DNA from: Streptomyces malaysiensis subsp. samsunensis
GTDB taxonomy: Bacteria > Actinomycetota > Actinomycetes > Streptomycetales > Streptomycetaceae
Length of the DNA: 34,118 bases
Reading direction: 5' to 3'
NCBI RefSeq assembly: GCF_024519315.1
Contig: NZ_JANIIC010000086.1
Coordinates: 1 to 34,118, forward strand
The notes beneath the pieces are model-generated. The model had not been told where the DNA came from, made no database searches, and saw only the letters and a list, made by a program, of their open reading frames with translations. How positions within the stretch are numbered: position 1 is the first letter of the stretch; each line of letters begins with the position of its first letter. This document shows positions 6,566 to 13,078 of this stretch, piece by piece. Made by a program: the position numbers and the translations under genes.

Positions 6566-6841
6566 CTAGAACGGGGGCTCGGCCCACGGGTCGGTGTCGG
6601 GGTGCTGCTGACGCAGCCACCGGGGGCGGCGCGGGAGGGGCAGCAGGGTCCAGCGGCGGGTCTCGTCCCAGCAGGTGCAGGGGTCCCACTCGCTCCCGGC
6701 GTACTCGCCGGTGTCGTAGTCGCCGTAGAAGGACTCGATGCCGCCGTCGCCGTCGCAGTCGGGGCAGTCGGGACGGGGCGTGTCTGTGAGAACGAGCGCA
6801 CGGCGGGGCCATGTGCTGTGCTGGATGCGTAGGCGAATCAT
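6566..6841 (-). CDS. 91-aa protein with a DnaJ-like CxxCxGxG motif
   Basis: MIRLRIQHSTWPRRALVLTD..., then CPDCDGDGGIESFYGDYDTGEYAGSEWDPCTCW (residues about 26-58). The CPDCDGDG and CTCW pairs resemble one DnaJ-type zinc knuckle. Start ATG 6841 has AAAGGAG about 6 bases upstream. It follows the 148-aa membrane protein by 25 bp, so the two are probably co-transcribed. The function is not recognised; small proteins of this kind are common in Streptomyces mobile elements. Confidence 0.72.
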   Translation of the reverse strand: MIRLRIQHSTWPRRALVLTDTPRPDCPDCDGDGGIESFYGDYDTGEYAGSEWDPCTCWDETRRWTLLPLPRRPRWLRQQHPDTDPWAEPPF

Positions 6842-6866
6842 GCGGCGCTCCTTTGGCACTGAGTGG

Positions 6867-7313
6867 TCAGCCGTGGAAGTGGCTGCGCTTGATGACGGCC
6901 TTGCGGATGTTGACCGTGGTCCCGTGGCTGGAGCGGTTCGCGCTGAAGATCTGCACGGCGATCCAGCCGCCGAAGATGACCGCGGCCAAGATGATGAGCT
7001 GGTGGATGAACGCGGCGAGCGCGGCGATGAACGCAGTGAGCAGGAACAGCCCACCGCAGACCGCGGCGAACCCAATCCCGCCGAGAGCGATGTTCACCGC
7101 TGTGTGGGAGATGACGGGCTTGACCGTAACGGGCTCAGGCTTGACCGGCTCGATGGCGTAGCCGGTGATAACCCGCCCGTCCGGCAGCATGACGCTTTGC
7201 ACCTGGGCCGCCGTGCCCGGCTGCACCGGCACCAGGGGCGCGGCGGCCGAGGGTGGGGTGATGGGTTGGGGGTGGTGGACTTCGACGGCCGTGGGCCGGT
7301 CGAGGTGGGTCAT
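6867..7313 (-). CDS. 148-aa membrane protein of the transfer region
   Basis: The N-terminal 70 residues are Pro-rich and soluble (MTHLDRPTAVEVHHPQPITP...). They are followed by two strongly hydrophobic segments, about 72-98 (AVNIALGGIGFAAVCGGLFLLTAF) and 100-121 (AAFIHQLIILAAVIFGGWIAV), and a short basic tail. GGAGGGG precedes ATG 7313 by 7 bases. Its place beside traB suggests a spread (Spd)-type role in moving plasmid DNA between hyphal compartments, but sequence alone gives no family. Confidence 0.72.
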   Translation of the reverse strand: MTHLDRPTAVEVHHPQPITPPSAAAPLVPVQPGTAAQVQSVMLPDGRVITGYAIEPVKPEPVTVKPVISHTAVNIALGGIGFAAVCGGLFLLTAFIAALAAFIHQLIILAAVIFGGWIAVQIFSANRSSHGTTVNIRKAVIKRSHFHG

Positions 7314-7335
7314 CGCGGTTCCCCTCCGAGGATGG

Positions 7336-7372
7336 CCGCGGGCCCGCGCCGGGAGGTAGCGCGGGCCCGCGG
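7336..7372 (-). terminator. strong hairpin between the traB repeat cluster and the 148-aa gene
   Basis: CCGCGGGCCCGCGC (7336-7349) pairs perfectly with GCGCGGGCCCGCGG (7359-7372), a 14-bp stem with a 9-nt loop. It lies downstream of traB in the transcribed direction and upstream of the 148-aa start at 7313. It is a likely terminator or attenuator of the long tra operon. Confidence 0.55.
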
Positions 7373-7377
7373 GTCGG

Positions 7378-7481
7378 GTGTGACGGGTAGGTGTGATGTG
7401 GTGTGACGGGCCGCTGTGATGGCCGCGTCACGGCGCGTCTGCCTAGGGGTTTGGGTGTGACGCGGCCGTCACATGTGACGG
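7378..7481. repeat. GTGACGG-type repeat cluster, putative clt locus
   Basis: Directly after the traB stop (7485) lies a run of related octamers: GTGTGACGGG at 7378-7387 and 7401-7410, GTGTGATG at 7391-7398, TGTGATGG at 7415-7422, complement CGTCAC at 7426-7431, GTGTGACGCGG at 7455-7465, and a 16-bp perfect palindrome CCGTCACATGTGACGG at 7466-7481. In Streptomyces conjugative plasmids TraB binds short repeated recognition sequences (TRS) in clt, often next to traB. Assignment as clt is inferred from position and repeat style. Confidence 0.6.
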
Positions 7482-7484
7482 GTG

Positions 7485-9530
7485 TCAGGCGACTGTGAGG
7501 GCCGGGACGATGCGCCACCGGCCGGTGGAACTCGTCGGCTCCAGCCGCCCCTCTTGGGCCGCTTCCTTCAGGCGCTTGGACACCCAGGAGCGGGAGAGGC
7601 TGTTCCGGTCGCACCAGTCGGTGAAGTCCTTCGGCCCGACGATCATGCGTCCCTCGTCCTCGAACTCGGCCAGCGCGTCATCGAGCAGACGACGCGCCTC
7701 CTCCGGAGACGGCTTACGGCCGCTCTCCTGCCCGAAGATCGGGGTGTCGTCGCCCTGCTCAGGCTCGGGCAGCTCGGCCTCGGGGTCGATGTCGGCGTCC
7801 TCGGGGTCCACGTGCGGCCCGTTGTCCATGTCGTCGTCCTCCACGACGGACAGCGCCGTCTGGTCAGCGTCGGGACCGGTGCGGCCGGTGTAGAGCTGCC
7901 CGGCGATCCGGGCTGCCGATCCGGCGGTGACCGGATCGGCCTTGGCACCGTTGCGCTGCGACCAGGTAGCCAGCAGCTCCATGACCGACACCGCGCGGCC
8001 GGTGAAGCGCCACGTGCGGCCCGGAGAGGGGTACCGGTCCTCGGGGATGCCCGGGGAGACGCAGTAGCAGTACCCGGGGCGCCGGTTGCCCCACTCACCG
8101 GGGTGGGCGCCGGCGGCCAGCACCGTATCCGGCAGGGAGAACCCCTCGTCGCGTGCGTCGCAGCCGAGCGCGATCACGGACGGCAGGGAGGCGCGGGTGC
8201 TGGTGCTCATCTGGTCGTAGCTCGGCCGCTGGAGCGAGACGATCAGCGCCGCGCCCGCGGACCGGGCTTCCTGGGCGATGCCGGTGAACGCGTCGTCCCC
8301 GAGAGCCCGCAGGGTGTTGGCGGCCTCCTCGAACCAGCCCACCAGGAACGGCATGCCAGGGCAGCCACACGGGCGGCCATCGTCCCGGCAGGTGCGCTCC
8401 GGGCTGTTCTGCTGCTGCGCAGCCTCGGGGACCCACTGCCGGTAGCCGTGAGCCCCGAGCCAACGGGTACGGTCCGGGATGACGGCCTGGAAGGCTTCCA
8501 CCATCACCTCAGTGCCAGCACCGCCTTCCTCACCCCAGTCCAGACCGGGACGCAGGGGCGCGAAGTCCTGGAACGCCTTGGGATCGGAGAACCACACGAT
8601 CACGTCCCTGCGGGACAGGATCTCGGTGAGCAGGTTCAGCGCCGCGTCACCCTTGCCGGAACCGGTCCCGCCCGCGATCAGCAGGTGAGTAGAGTTCCGG
8701 CCTTCCTCCGGATCGCCCGGGAGCCAGAGCAGCAGCGGGGCGCCGTCGTCATACCGACCGATGACCAGAGGATCAGCGATCGACCCACCCAGGTTCGACG
8801 GGCCTTCCCACTCGACCACCTCAGCGAGCATGTCTTCCGGCACGATGACCAGCTCACCGCGGCGCGCCGAGCCGGGGTCGGGGGTGTAGCGCACGGCCGA
8901 GGTCGGCAGGTCCAGGGCCGAGGCGATGTGCGACAGCGCCTTGGACATGTCCTCGTTGGTCTGCGTGCCCGCATCCAGCCCGACCGGGGCGGTGACGCGG
9001 TTCGGCTCCACCTTCGCGGTGCCGATCTGCGCCCGCGCCAGCCCGACCTTTTCCAGCAGGCCCTTATCCGCGTCCGAGCCTTCCCCGGCCCCCTCGTTGC
9101 GGCGCATGACCATGCGCACGTTCCACGACAGCGCCACGCCAGGCCCGCCCATGAGGTAGAGATCGTCGACCGGGCCGGTGGTCGGTCCGGCCAGGCACGC
9201 GGCCGTGAGCCAGGCCGACCCCGCGGCCACGGTGATGGCCGAGTGGAGACGGCGCTGTTTGCCGGTGGTGCGGCCGACCCACCAGGTGGTGCCGGTCAGG
9301 GCCACGGACGCCAGGGTCAGACCGACCCCGGCCCCCGCACTGTTCGCCCACCGCTCATGTCCCAGGACCCCGGCCAGGCCCGCGCCGGCGACCCCGAGCC
9401 ACGGGGGGAGGTGCGGCTTGATGCGGTGCAGCAGGTACGCCCCGACAGAGCCACCCGCGCCCGCGTTCGTGTCAGCGGGGACGGCGAGCGGGTACCTCCG
9501 GCCGTCCTGGTCAGTCCAATTGCGTGCCAC
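7485..9530 (-). CDS. traB: TraB-type FtsK/SpoIIIE DNA translocase (conjugal transfer)
   Basis: A 681-residue transfer protein. Residues about 42-115 contain two or three membrane segments (WLGVAGAGLAGVLG, VGLTLASVALTGTTWWVG, AITVAAGSAWLTAACLAG). The motor domain has Walker A GGTGSGKG (287-294), the FtsK-like strand VIVWFSDPK (310-318), and SLQRPSYDQ. The C-terminus (about 630-676, DFTDWCDRNSLSRSWVSKRLKEAAQEGRL...WRIV) is a winged helix like the gamma domain that reads the TRS repeats. The family assembles as a hexameric pore moving double-stranded DNA between mycelia. Start GTG 9530 is preceded by AAGGAGGT at ideal spacing. It sits 12 bp after the 185-aa gene; the repeat cluster follows its stop. 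Confidence 0.93.
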   Translation of the reverse strand: MARNWTDQDGRRYPLAVPADTNAGAGGSVGAYLLHRIKPHLPPWLGVAGAGLAGVLGHERWANSAGAGVGLTLASVALTGTTWWVGRTTGKQRRLHSAITVAAGSAWLTAACLAGPTTGPVDDLYLMGGPGVALSWNVRMVMRRNEGAGEGSDADKGLLEKVGLARAQIGTAKVEPNRVTAPVGLDAGTQTNEDMSKALSHIASALDLPTSAVRYTPDPGSARRGELVIVPEDMLAEVVEWEGPSNLGGSIADPLVIGRYDDGAPLLLWLPGDPEEGRNSTHLLIAGGTGSGKGDAALNLLTEILSRRDVIVWFSDPKAFQDFAPLRPGLDWGEEGGAGTEVMVEAFQAVIPDRTRWLGAHGYRQWVPEAAQQQNSPERTCRDDGRPCGCPGMPFLVGWFEEAANTLRALGDDAFTGIAQEARSAGAALIVSLQRPSYDQMSTSTRASLPSVIALGCDARDEGFSLPDTVLAAGAHPGEWGNRRPGYCYCVSPGIPEDRYPSPGRTWRFTGRAVSVMELLATWSQRNGAKADPVTAGSAARIAGQLYTGRTGPDADQTALSVVEDDDMDNGPHVDPEDADIDPEAELPEPEQGDDTPIFGQESGRKPSPEEARRLLDDALAEFEDEGRMIVGPKDFTDWCDRNSLSRSWVSKRLKEAAQEGRLEPTSSTGRWRIVPALTVA

Positions 9531-9542
9531 GGTCGTACCTCC

Positions 9543-10100
9543 TTACTGCTGGGTGAAGTCCATGCGCGGCTGCTGGGGGCGCCGGGCACGGTGACGGACG
9601 CGGTTGATCTCTTCCTCGTACTGCTGCTGGAACGTGGCGTAGGCAGCCGCGGCGTTCTTGGCCGCATCCCGCAGATCGTCAGCGGACTTCTGGAGCTTCC
9701 GGGCCACCTTCTGCGCCCGGATGCGGGAGCCGAACGTCTTGCCCTCGGGGTCAGGCACCGCGCTGAGAACGCCCTTGAGGATCTCGGCACCCATGGCCAC
9801 CTCGATGGAGAGCGTGACGGCCGCGGCACGGATGCTGTTGCAGTAGAACCGCACCTGCGCCGGGGAGCCGAACTCCGGGGAAGGCAGCAGGGCTTCGGCG
9901 TGCGGACGGGCACCGCCAGCGTGGGTCCTGCTGCGGTTGTTGTTGACCGTGACGTTGATCGGCGGGACGAACGAGCCGCCCATCGCGCCGACGAACCCAC
10001 CCGCCGCGGCGCCCGCGTTGGCGAACTTGTTCCCTTTGCCGTTGTCCGCACGGCCGTTGGTGGGCCGGTGCGGGCGCTGGCCGTTGGTGTGCTGAGCCAT
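9543..10100 (-). CDS. 185-aa protein upstream of traB, unknown function
   Basis: Residues 1-70 are low in complexity, with Gly/Ala- and Asn-rich stretches (FANAGAAAGGFVGAMGG, NVTVNNNRSR). Residues 75-165 are helical with heptad character (IRAQKVARKLQKSADDLRDAAKNAAAAYATFQQQYEEEINRVRHRARR). No membrane segment is certain. It lies immediately upstream of traB with 12 bp between them, and its 3' region contains the strong traB ribosome site. It is probably a transfer accessory protein; I do not recognise the family. Confidence 0.72.
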   Translation of the reverse strand: MAQHTNGQRPHRPTNGRADNGKGNKFANAGAAAGGFVGAMGGSFVPPINVTVNNNRSRTHAGGARPHAEALLPSPEFGSPAQVRFYCNSIRAAAVTLSIEVAMGAEILKGVLSAVPDPEGKTFGSRIRAQKVARKLQKSADDLRDAAKNAAAAYATFQQQYEEEINRVRHRARRPQQPRMDFTQQ

Positions 10101-10117
10101 CAGACGTTCCCCTTAAG

Positions 10118-10624
10118 TCAGTTGGCGGTGCGGCGGACGATGAGCCAGGTGGTCTGTGCGGCGATCAGGTTCAGCAGCCACCACAGCTCCAGCGGACCGG
10201 CCATCGGGCCGAACCCCGCGGCGGATGCGGCCCAGGCGAGCCCGGAGGTGCCGAGCAGGGCCGCCGCTATGCGGCAGCCCCACACCGACCCGTTGGCGGC
10301 CGGGCGACGGCGCTGCGCGATGCCCAGCCACAGCAGCGGGCCCGCAGCGGCGGGGGCGAGCACCAGGGCGGACCACCAGGCCATCACGTGCAGGAGTGCG
10401 GTGATGGGCAGGGCCAGCACGCCGAGAGCGAGCGGGGCGAGCGCGCGGCGGTGCTTCCACAGCCACCGTGCCGCGGCGTCCAGGGCCAGGCGGGTCAGGG
10501 TCGGACGTTCGGGAACGACGACCACGAACGGGTCAGCGGAGCGGCGCCCGCGCTGGCGCGGGATACGGACAGTGGTGACGCCCGCCGCTGTCTTCACGGT
10601 GTGGGCACGGGTACGGCTGGACAC
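10118..10624 (-). CDS. 168-aa four-helix membrane protein (spread-like)
   Basis: After a basic N-terminus (SSRTRAHTVKTAAGVTTVRIPRQRGRR) come four hydrophobic segments: about 63-80 (LAPLALGVLALPITALLH), 82-101 (AWWSALVLAPAAAGPLLWLG), 114-134 (GCRIAAALLGTSGLAWAASA) and 140-160 (GPLELWWLLNLIAAQTTWLIV). The start is GTG 10624 with AGGGAG 8 bases ahead. It lies between the zinc-binding protein and the 185-aa gene in one minus-strand operon with short gaps. Position and topology suggest an Spd-type plasmid-spread protein; not assignable to a named family. Confidence 0.7.
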   Translation of the reverse strand: MSSRTRAHTVKTAAGVTTVRIPRQRGRRSADPFVVVVPERPTLTRLALDAAARWLWKHRRALAPLALGVLALPITALLHVMAWWSALVLAPAAAGPLLWLGIAQRRRPAANGSVWGCRIAAALLGTSGLAWAASAAGFGPMAGPLELWWLLNLIAAQTTWLIVRRTAN

Positions 10625-10654
10625 AGCGAAACTCCCTGGAAGAAGTCGAGTGGG

Positions 10655-10993
10655 TCAGGCGGCGCGCTGTTCCTCGGGGTAGGCACAGGAAGGGCACATG
10701 CCGAGCGAGGGCGGGATGACGTATCCGGCGTCGCGTCGGCAGGTGGGGCAGGTGCGGCGGGCAGCGTTCGCCTTGGCCAGCGCCGCCCATCGGGCCGAGG
10801 TCATCGGCCGCACCGGTTTCGCCCGGTCGATGCGGTACAGGTACGCGACCAGCGGGCCGCGACGGCGCCGGGGGCGTTGCAGCTCCGCGGCGATGTCCTG
10901 ACCGCCGGGGCGCAGGTCCATCGCGCGGAGCTGCCGGCGCGTGGCCAGCCCATCCGGCGCCAGACGCCACCGGTAGACCGGCAGCGTGGCCAT
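10655..10993 (-). CDS. RRQRL-motif zinc-binding protein
   Basis: A 112-residue protein with the motif RRQLRAMDLRPGGQDIAA (19-36), GPLVAYLYRIDRAKPVRPMTSARWAAL (46-72), then two zinc knuckles, CPTC (82-85) and CPSC (100-103). I recognise this layout from the small proteins named 'RRQRL motif-containing zinc-binding protein' in Streptomyces mobile elements; their role is unknown. Here the motif is RRQL rather than RRQRL. Its ATG overlaps the stop of the 24-aa mini-gene (TGATG). Confidence 0.78.
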   Translation of the reverse strand: MATLPVYRWRLAPDGLATRRQLRAMDLRPGGQDIAAELQRPRRRRGPLVAYLYRIDRAKPVRPMTSARWAALAKANAARRTCPTCRRDAGYVIPPSLGMCPSCAYPEEQRAA

Positions 10994-11067
10994 CAGGTTT
11001 CCCGGCGACGGTAGACGGCCCGGCCCGCCGTGCGAATCAGCAGGTCAGCGGGTGGGTGGAGCCTCAC
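10993..11067 (-). CDS. 24-aa coupled mini-gene
   Basis: A 25-codon frame, MRLHPPADLLIRTAGRAVYR followed by RRET, fills exactly the gap between two element genes. Its GTG start overlaps the stop of the DUF2637 gene (GTGA at 11067-11064), with GAAGGAG 7 bases ahead. Its TGA overlaps the ATG of the zinc-binding protein (TGATG at 10995-10991). Overlap at both ends and GC-rich third positions argue for real translation, if only as a coupling leader. Too short for a family assignment. Confidence 0.5.
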   Translation of the reverse strand: MRLHPPADLLIRTAGRAVYRRRET

Positions 11068-12086
11068 GCGCGGGCTCCTTCCAGGACACGCCCTGCCGGA
11101 GGGGCGCTCGGGTGTCCCGCGTCGCGCAGTTCCTGGTAGCGGGTGGAGACCCAGCCGACCGACCAGCCGCACAGCTCGGCAGCGGCACGTACGGGCAGCC
11201 CTGCCTCGAACGCGGCCTGAACGGTCGCGCGGGCCCGGTCCTCGGGGAACTTCTCCACCGCGGGCCCGGCGGCCAGCAGCGCGGCGCGTTCACGCTCGGC
11301 CCGCTCCTCGCGCTCCCGCTGTTCACGACGCTCAGCGGCTTCCCGCTCGCGGCGTTCGTCCTCACGGCGTTGGGCGGCCTCGCGTTCACGGCGTTCACGG
11401 TCCCGCTCACGCTGTTCACGCTCGCGATCGCGGCGCTCACGCTCTTCCCGCTCGGCACGTTCGCGGGCTTCGGCTCGCTCCCGTTCCTCGCGGCGGGCCC
11501 GCTCCTCTCGCTCGGCTTGCTCACGGGTGAGACGGGCTTCGTGTTCACGCTGTTCACGCGCCAGCATCGAGGCGTGCTCGCGCTCCTCACGGGCCCGCCG
11601 CTCGGCCGCCTCGCGGCGTTCAGCCGCTGCCTTCTCGCGGGCTTCCCGCTCGGCGCGCTGCTCCGCTTCCAGCGCGGTCACAGCCGCGGCGATGGCGCGC
11701 CGGTAGGCCAGCCCGGTTTCCGCGGTGACGATCAGCAGCAACGGTGCGACCGCATGCACGGCCACGCCCACCAGGTCTTTCTTCAGCGCGGAATCCGCAA
11801 CGTTCAGGGCCAGGGTCATGCAGCCGGTCATCCACCGCAGCACGACCGGCCACCGGCCGCCATGCCCGCCCAGCCGGGCCAGCACCGCATCCAGGCGGAC
11901 CACGATCACCACCGCGGCGTCCACCACCAGCGGCAGAATCGGCGCGGTCCAAGCCCACTTGGCCGGGGTGTGCTCGGATGCCAGCGGGGTGACGGTGAGG
12001 ACCGAGTAGAGCATGGCGCCCGCGACGATCAGCCATGTGCCGACTGACAGAGCGCGCTCGGCTGAACGGATCTGAACGGCGTTCAC
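11064..12086 (-). CDS. DUF2637 membrane protein with long charged coiled coil and C-terminal HTH
   Basis: A 340-residue protein. Residues 12-125 hold about four membrane helices (GTWLIVAGAMLYSVLTV, WAWTAPILPLVVDAAVVIVV, MTGCMTLALNVADSALKKD, GVAVHAVAPLLLIVTAE), the DUF2637 pattern common in actinobacterial integrative elements. Residues 138-270 are almost only Arg, Glu and Ala, a single highly charged helix or coiled coil. Residues 283-323 (ARATVQAAFEAGLPVRAAAELCGWSVGWVSTRYQEL) look like a helix-turn-helix. GTG 12086 overlaps the stop of the 95-aa gene (GTGA) and follows GGAGGTGG. A membrane-tethered DNA-binding role in transfer or spread is inferred. Confidence 0.83.
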   Translation of the reverse strand: MNAVQIRSAERALSVGTWLIVAGAMLYSVLTVTPLASEHTPAKWAWTAPILPLVVDAAVVIVVRLDAVLARLGGHGGRWPVVLRWMTGCMTLALNVADSALKKDLVGVAVHAVAPLLLIVTAETGLAYRRAIAAAVTALEAEQRAEREAREKAAAERREAAERRAREEREHASMLAREQREHEARLTREQAEREERARREERERAEARERAEREERERRDREREQRERDRERREREAAQRREDERREREAAERREQREREERAERERAALLAAGPAVEKFPEDRARATVQAAFEAGLPVRAAAELCGWSVGWVSTRYQELRDAGHPSAPPAGRVLEGARA

Positions 12087-12370
12087 GCGTCCACCTCCAC
12101 CAGTGAACGCACCCGGACCGTCGCGATCAGGAGCACCGGGGAGGAGAGGTCTTCGGGGATGTCGGGGGTCTCACACCACTCCCACTCAGCCCCCGGCACC
12201 AGCTCATAGCCCAGCGCGGTGAGCGCCGCCGCTCGTTCGGTGAACGTCGGCACCGGAGCGGCACGGCCGAAGTCGTGCTCAGGCCAGATCTCGAAGGTAT
12301 TCAGCAGCACCACGTACAGGCGCCATCCACGAGCGCCGGTGGACATCTGCGCCGTGAACTCCTGCGTCAT
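12083..12370 (-). CDS. 95-aa small element protein (DUF6303-like)
   Basis: MTQEFTAQMSTGARGWRLYV, followed by a conserved-looking core, FGRAAPVPTFTERAAALTALGYELVPGAEWEWCE. This resembles small proteins annotated DUF6303 in Streptomyces mobile elements, an assignment from memory that needs checking. Acidic and soluble. Its ATG shares one base with the stop of the upstream 87-aa gene (TGATG at 12372-12368) and its stop overlaps the DUF2637 start, so all three are translationally coupled. Function unknown. Confidence 0.7.
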   Translation of the reverse strand: MTQEFTAQMSTGARGWRLYVVLLNTFEIWPEHDFGRAAPVPTFTERAAALTALGYELVPGAEWEWCETPDIPEDLSSPVLLIATVRVRSLVEVDA

Positions 12371-12633
12371 CAGGCCACCTCCGGCGAGATCGCCCCGTCC
12401 CGATTCGCCAGCGCCCGCCGCGCGGCCAGCACCCGGCGTCGGGTCCGGCGGATACGGCGCGCGTCCACCTCAGACACCGGCCGGTCCAGCAGGCTGATCT
12501 GTACGTCCAGCAACTCGACTTCCGCCTCGATCAGCGGCAGCTCGTCCTCGATCGCATCCAGCTCCGCGGCTGTCGGCTCGTGGTCGGACAGGTCGGCGGT
12601 AACAGCCTCGTGAAGTGCACCGATGTGCTTCAT
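12370..12633 (-). CDS. 87-aa small element protein (DUF6284-like), first gene of the long minus operon
   Basis: MKHIGALHEAVTADLSDHEP, then TAAELDAIEDELPLIEAEVELLDVQISLLDRPVSEVDARRIRRTRRRVLAARRALAN, mostly helical with an acidic half and a basic half. It resembles proteins annotated DUF6284 in Streptomyces elements (recalled, not checked). GAGAGGAA lies about 9 bases before ATG 12633. It opens the minus-strand operon that runs to traB; the structured region 12671-12847 lies in its leader. Confidence 0.7.
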   Translation of the reverse strand: MKHIGALHEAVTADLSDHEPTAAELDAIEDELPLIEAEVELLDVQISLLDRPVSEVDARRIRRTRRRVLAARRALANRDGAISPEVA

Positions 12634-12670
12634 GGGTCGTGGTTCCTCTCACGGTGGTACGGCCCGAATA

Positions 12671-12701
12671 GCGGCGCCGGTGTTCTGAGCACCGGCGCCG
12701 C
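12671..12701 (-). terminator. strong hairpin in the leader of the small-gene/tra operon
   Basis: GCGGCGCCGGTG (12671-12682) pairs perfectly with CACCGGCGCCGC (12690-12701), 12 bp around a 7-nt loop, 38 bp before the ATG at 12633. No T-run follows. It could end a transcript from the tRNA-like gene or attenuate the operon. Confidence 0.5.
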
Positions 12702-12740
12702 GCGCCGTTAGGGAAAGCGGGCCGCATGATCCGGCCCGGA

Positions 12741-12761
12741 CCGCTCGGGAGCTCCGAGCGG
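12741..12761 (-). terminator. hairpin directly after the tRNA-like sequence
   Basis: CCGCTCGG (12741-12748) pairs with CCGAGCGG (12754-12761), 8 bp with a 5-nt loop. It begins one base after the encoded CCA of the minus-strand tRNA-like sequence, the usual place for a tRNA terminator. Confidence 0.45.
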
Positions 12762-12762
12762 A

Positions 12763-12847
12763 TGGCGGACGGGGAGGGAGTTGCACCCTCGTCCCCTCGG
12801 GGACGCTCTACGCGCCGTCCGTTGGTCTGCCACCAGCCGTGCCGTAC
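12763..12847 (-). ncRNA. class-II tRNA-like RNA, probably degenerate or non-canonical
   Basis: Read on the minus strand, the 3' end has a T-arm GAGGG-TGCAACT-CCCTC (12790-12774), seven acceptor bases CCCGTCC, G as discriminator and an encoded CCA (12765-12763). A GTCCCC/GGGGAC stem sits where a long variable arm would be, and a GGACG/CGTCC stem where the anticodon arm would be. Starting at 12847 the length is 85 nt, right for a class-II tRNA. Against a normal tRNA: only five of seven acceptor pairs form (GTACGGC), the anticodon loop is ten bases or needs a bulge, and the T-loop reads UGCA instead of UUCR. It may be a real unusual tRNA, a tRNA mimic in the operon leader, or another folded RNA. 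Confidence 0.4.
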
Positions 12848-12978
12848 ACCTCCTATCAGCGGCTTTGGCTGGGACCTATGAAGTTCTCAAGCAGCAGGCG
12901 CTTCCTTTCACCCCCTTGTGAAGGGCTTCCGGGCGCTACTCAGGGAACCCGCTTGCGCGGGTTGGACCCCTTGCTCAA

Positions 12979-13052
12979 CTTGTAGGGACAAGCTGATGGA
13001 GATGACTCTGCACCGCTGGAGCGGTCCGCGTCAACCCGCCTGTACCAACAAG
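12979..13052 (+). promoter_or_regulatory. paired inverted repeats before the GntR gene (putative operators)
   Basis: CTTGT-AGGG-ACAAG at 12979-12992 and the close relative CCTGT-ACCA-ACAAG at 13039-13052 have the same 5-4-5 geometry, with centres 60 bp apart. The second ends 26 bp before ATG 13079. Dimeric GntR/HutC-type regulators bind such short dyads near their own promoter, so autoregulation and control of the divergent operon are plausible. Confidence 0.5.
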
Positions 13053-13078
13053 TTGCGCGAGTGCGTCATGATGGGGGA

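Larger units (their letters stand above)
12634..13078. other. 445-bp divergent control region with several structured elements
   Basis: No protein gene. Between the minus operon (12633) and the GntR gene (13079) it holds a 12-bp-stem hairpin (12671-12701), a hairpin (12741-12761) following a tRNA-like sequence (12763-12847), small hairpins at 12913-12925 (CCCTT/AAGGG) and 12946-12963 (AACCCGC/GCGGGTT), and two similar inverted repeats at 12979 and 13039 before the regulator gene. It probably carries the promoters for both directions. Confidence 0.7.

Noticed and set aside
7482..10682. A 1066-codon open frame on the plus strand
   Set aside because: It is antisense to traB and neighbouring genes, which have clear motifs and ribosome sites. 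Long antisense frames are common in high-GC DNA; its translation is Arg/Gly/Ala-rich without a domain.
12765..12835. A tRNA on the plus strand (GGCGGAC pairs with GTCTGCC followed by ACCA)
   Set aside because: The acceptor-like ends pair, but there is no T-arm, and the inner part makes only two hairpins. The minus-strand reading fits a tRNA better.
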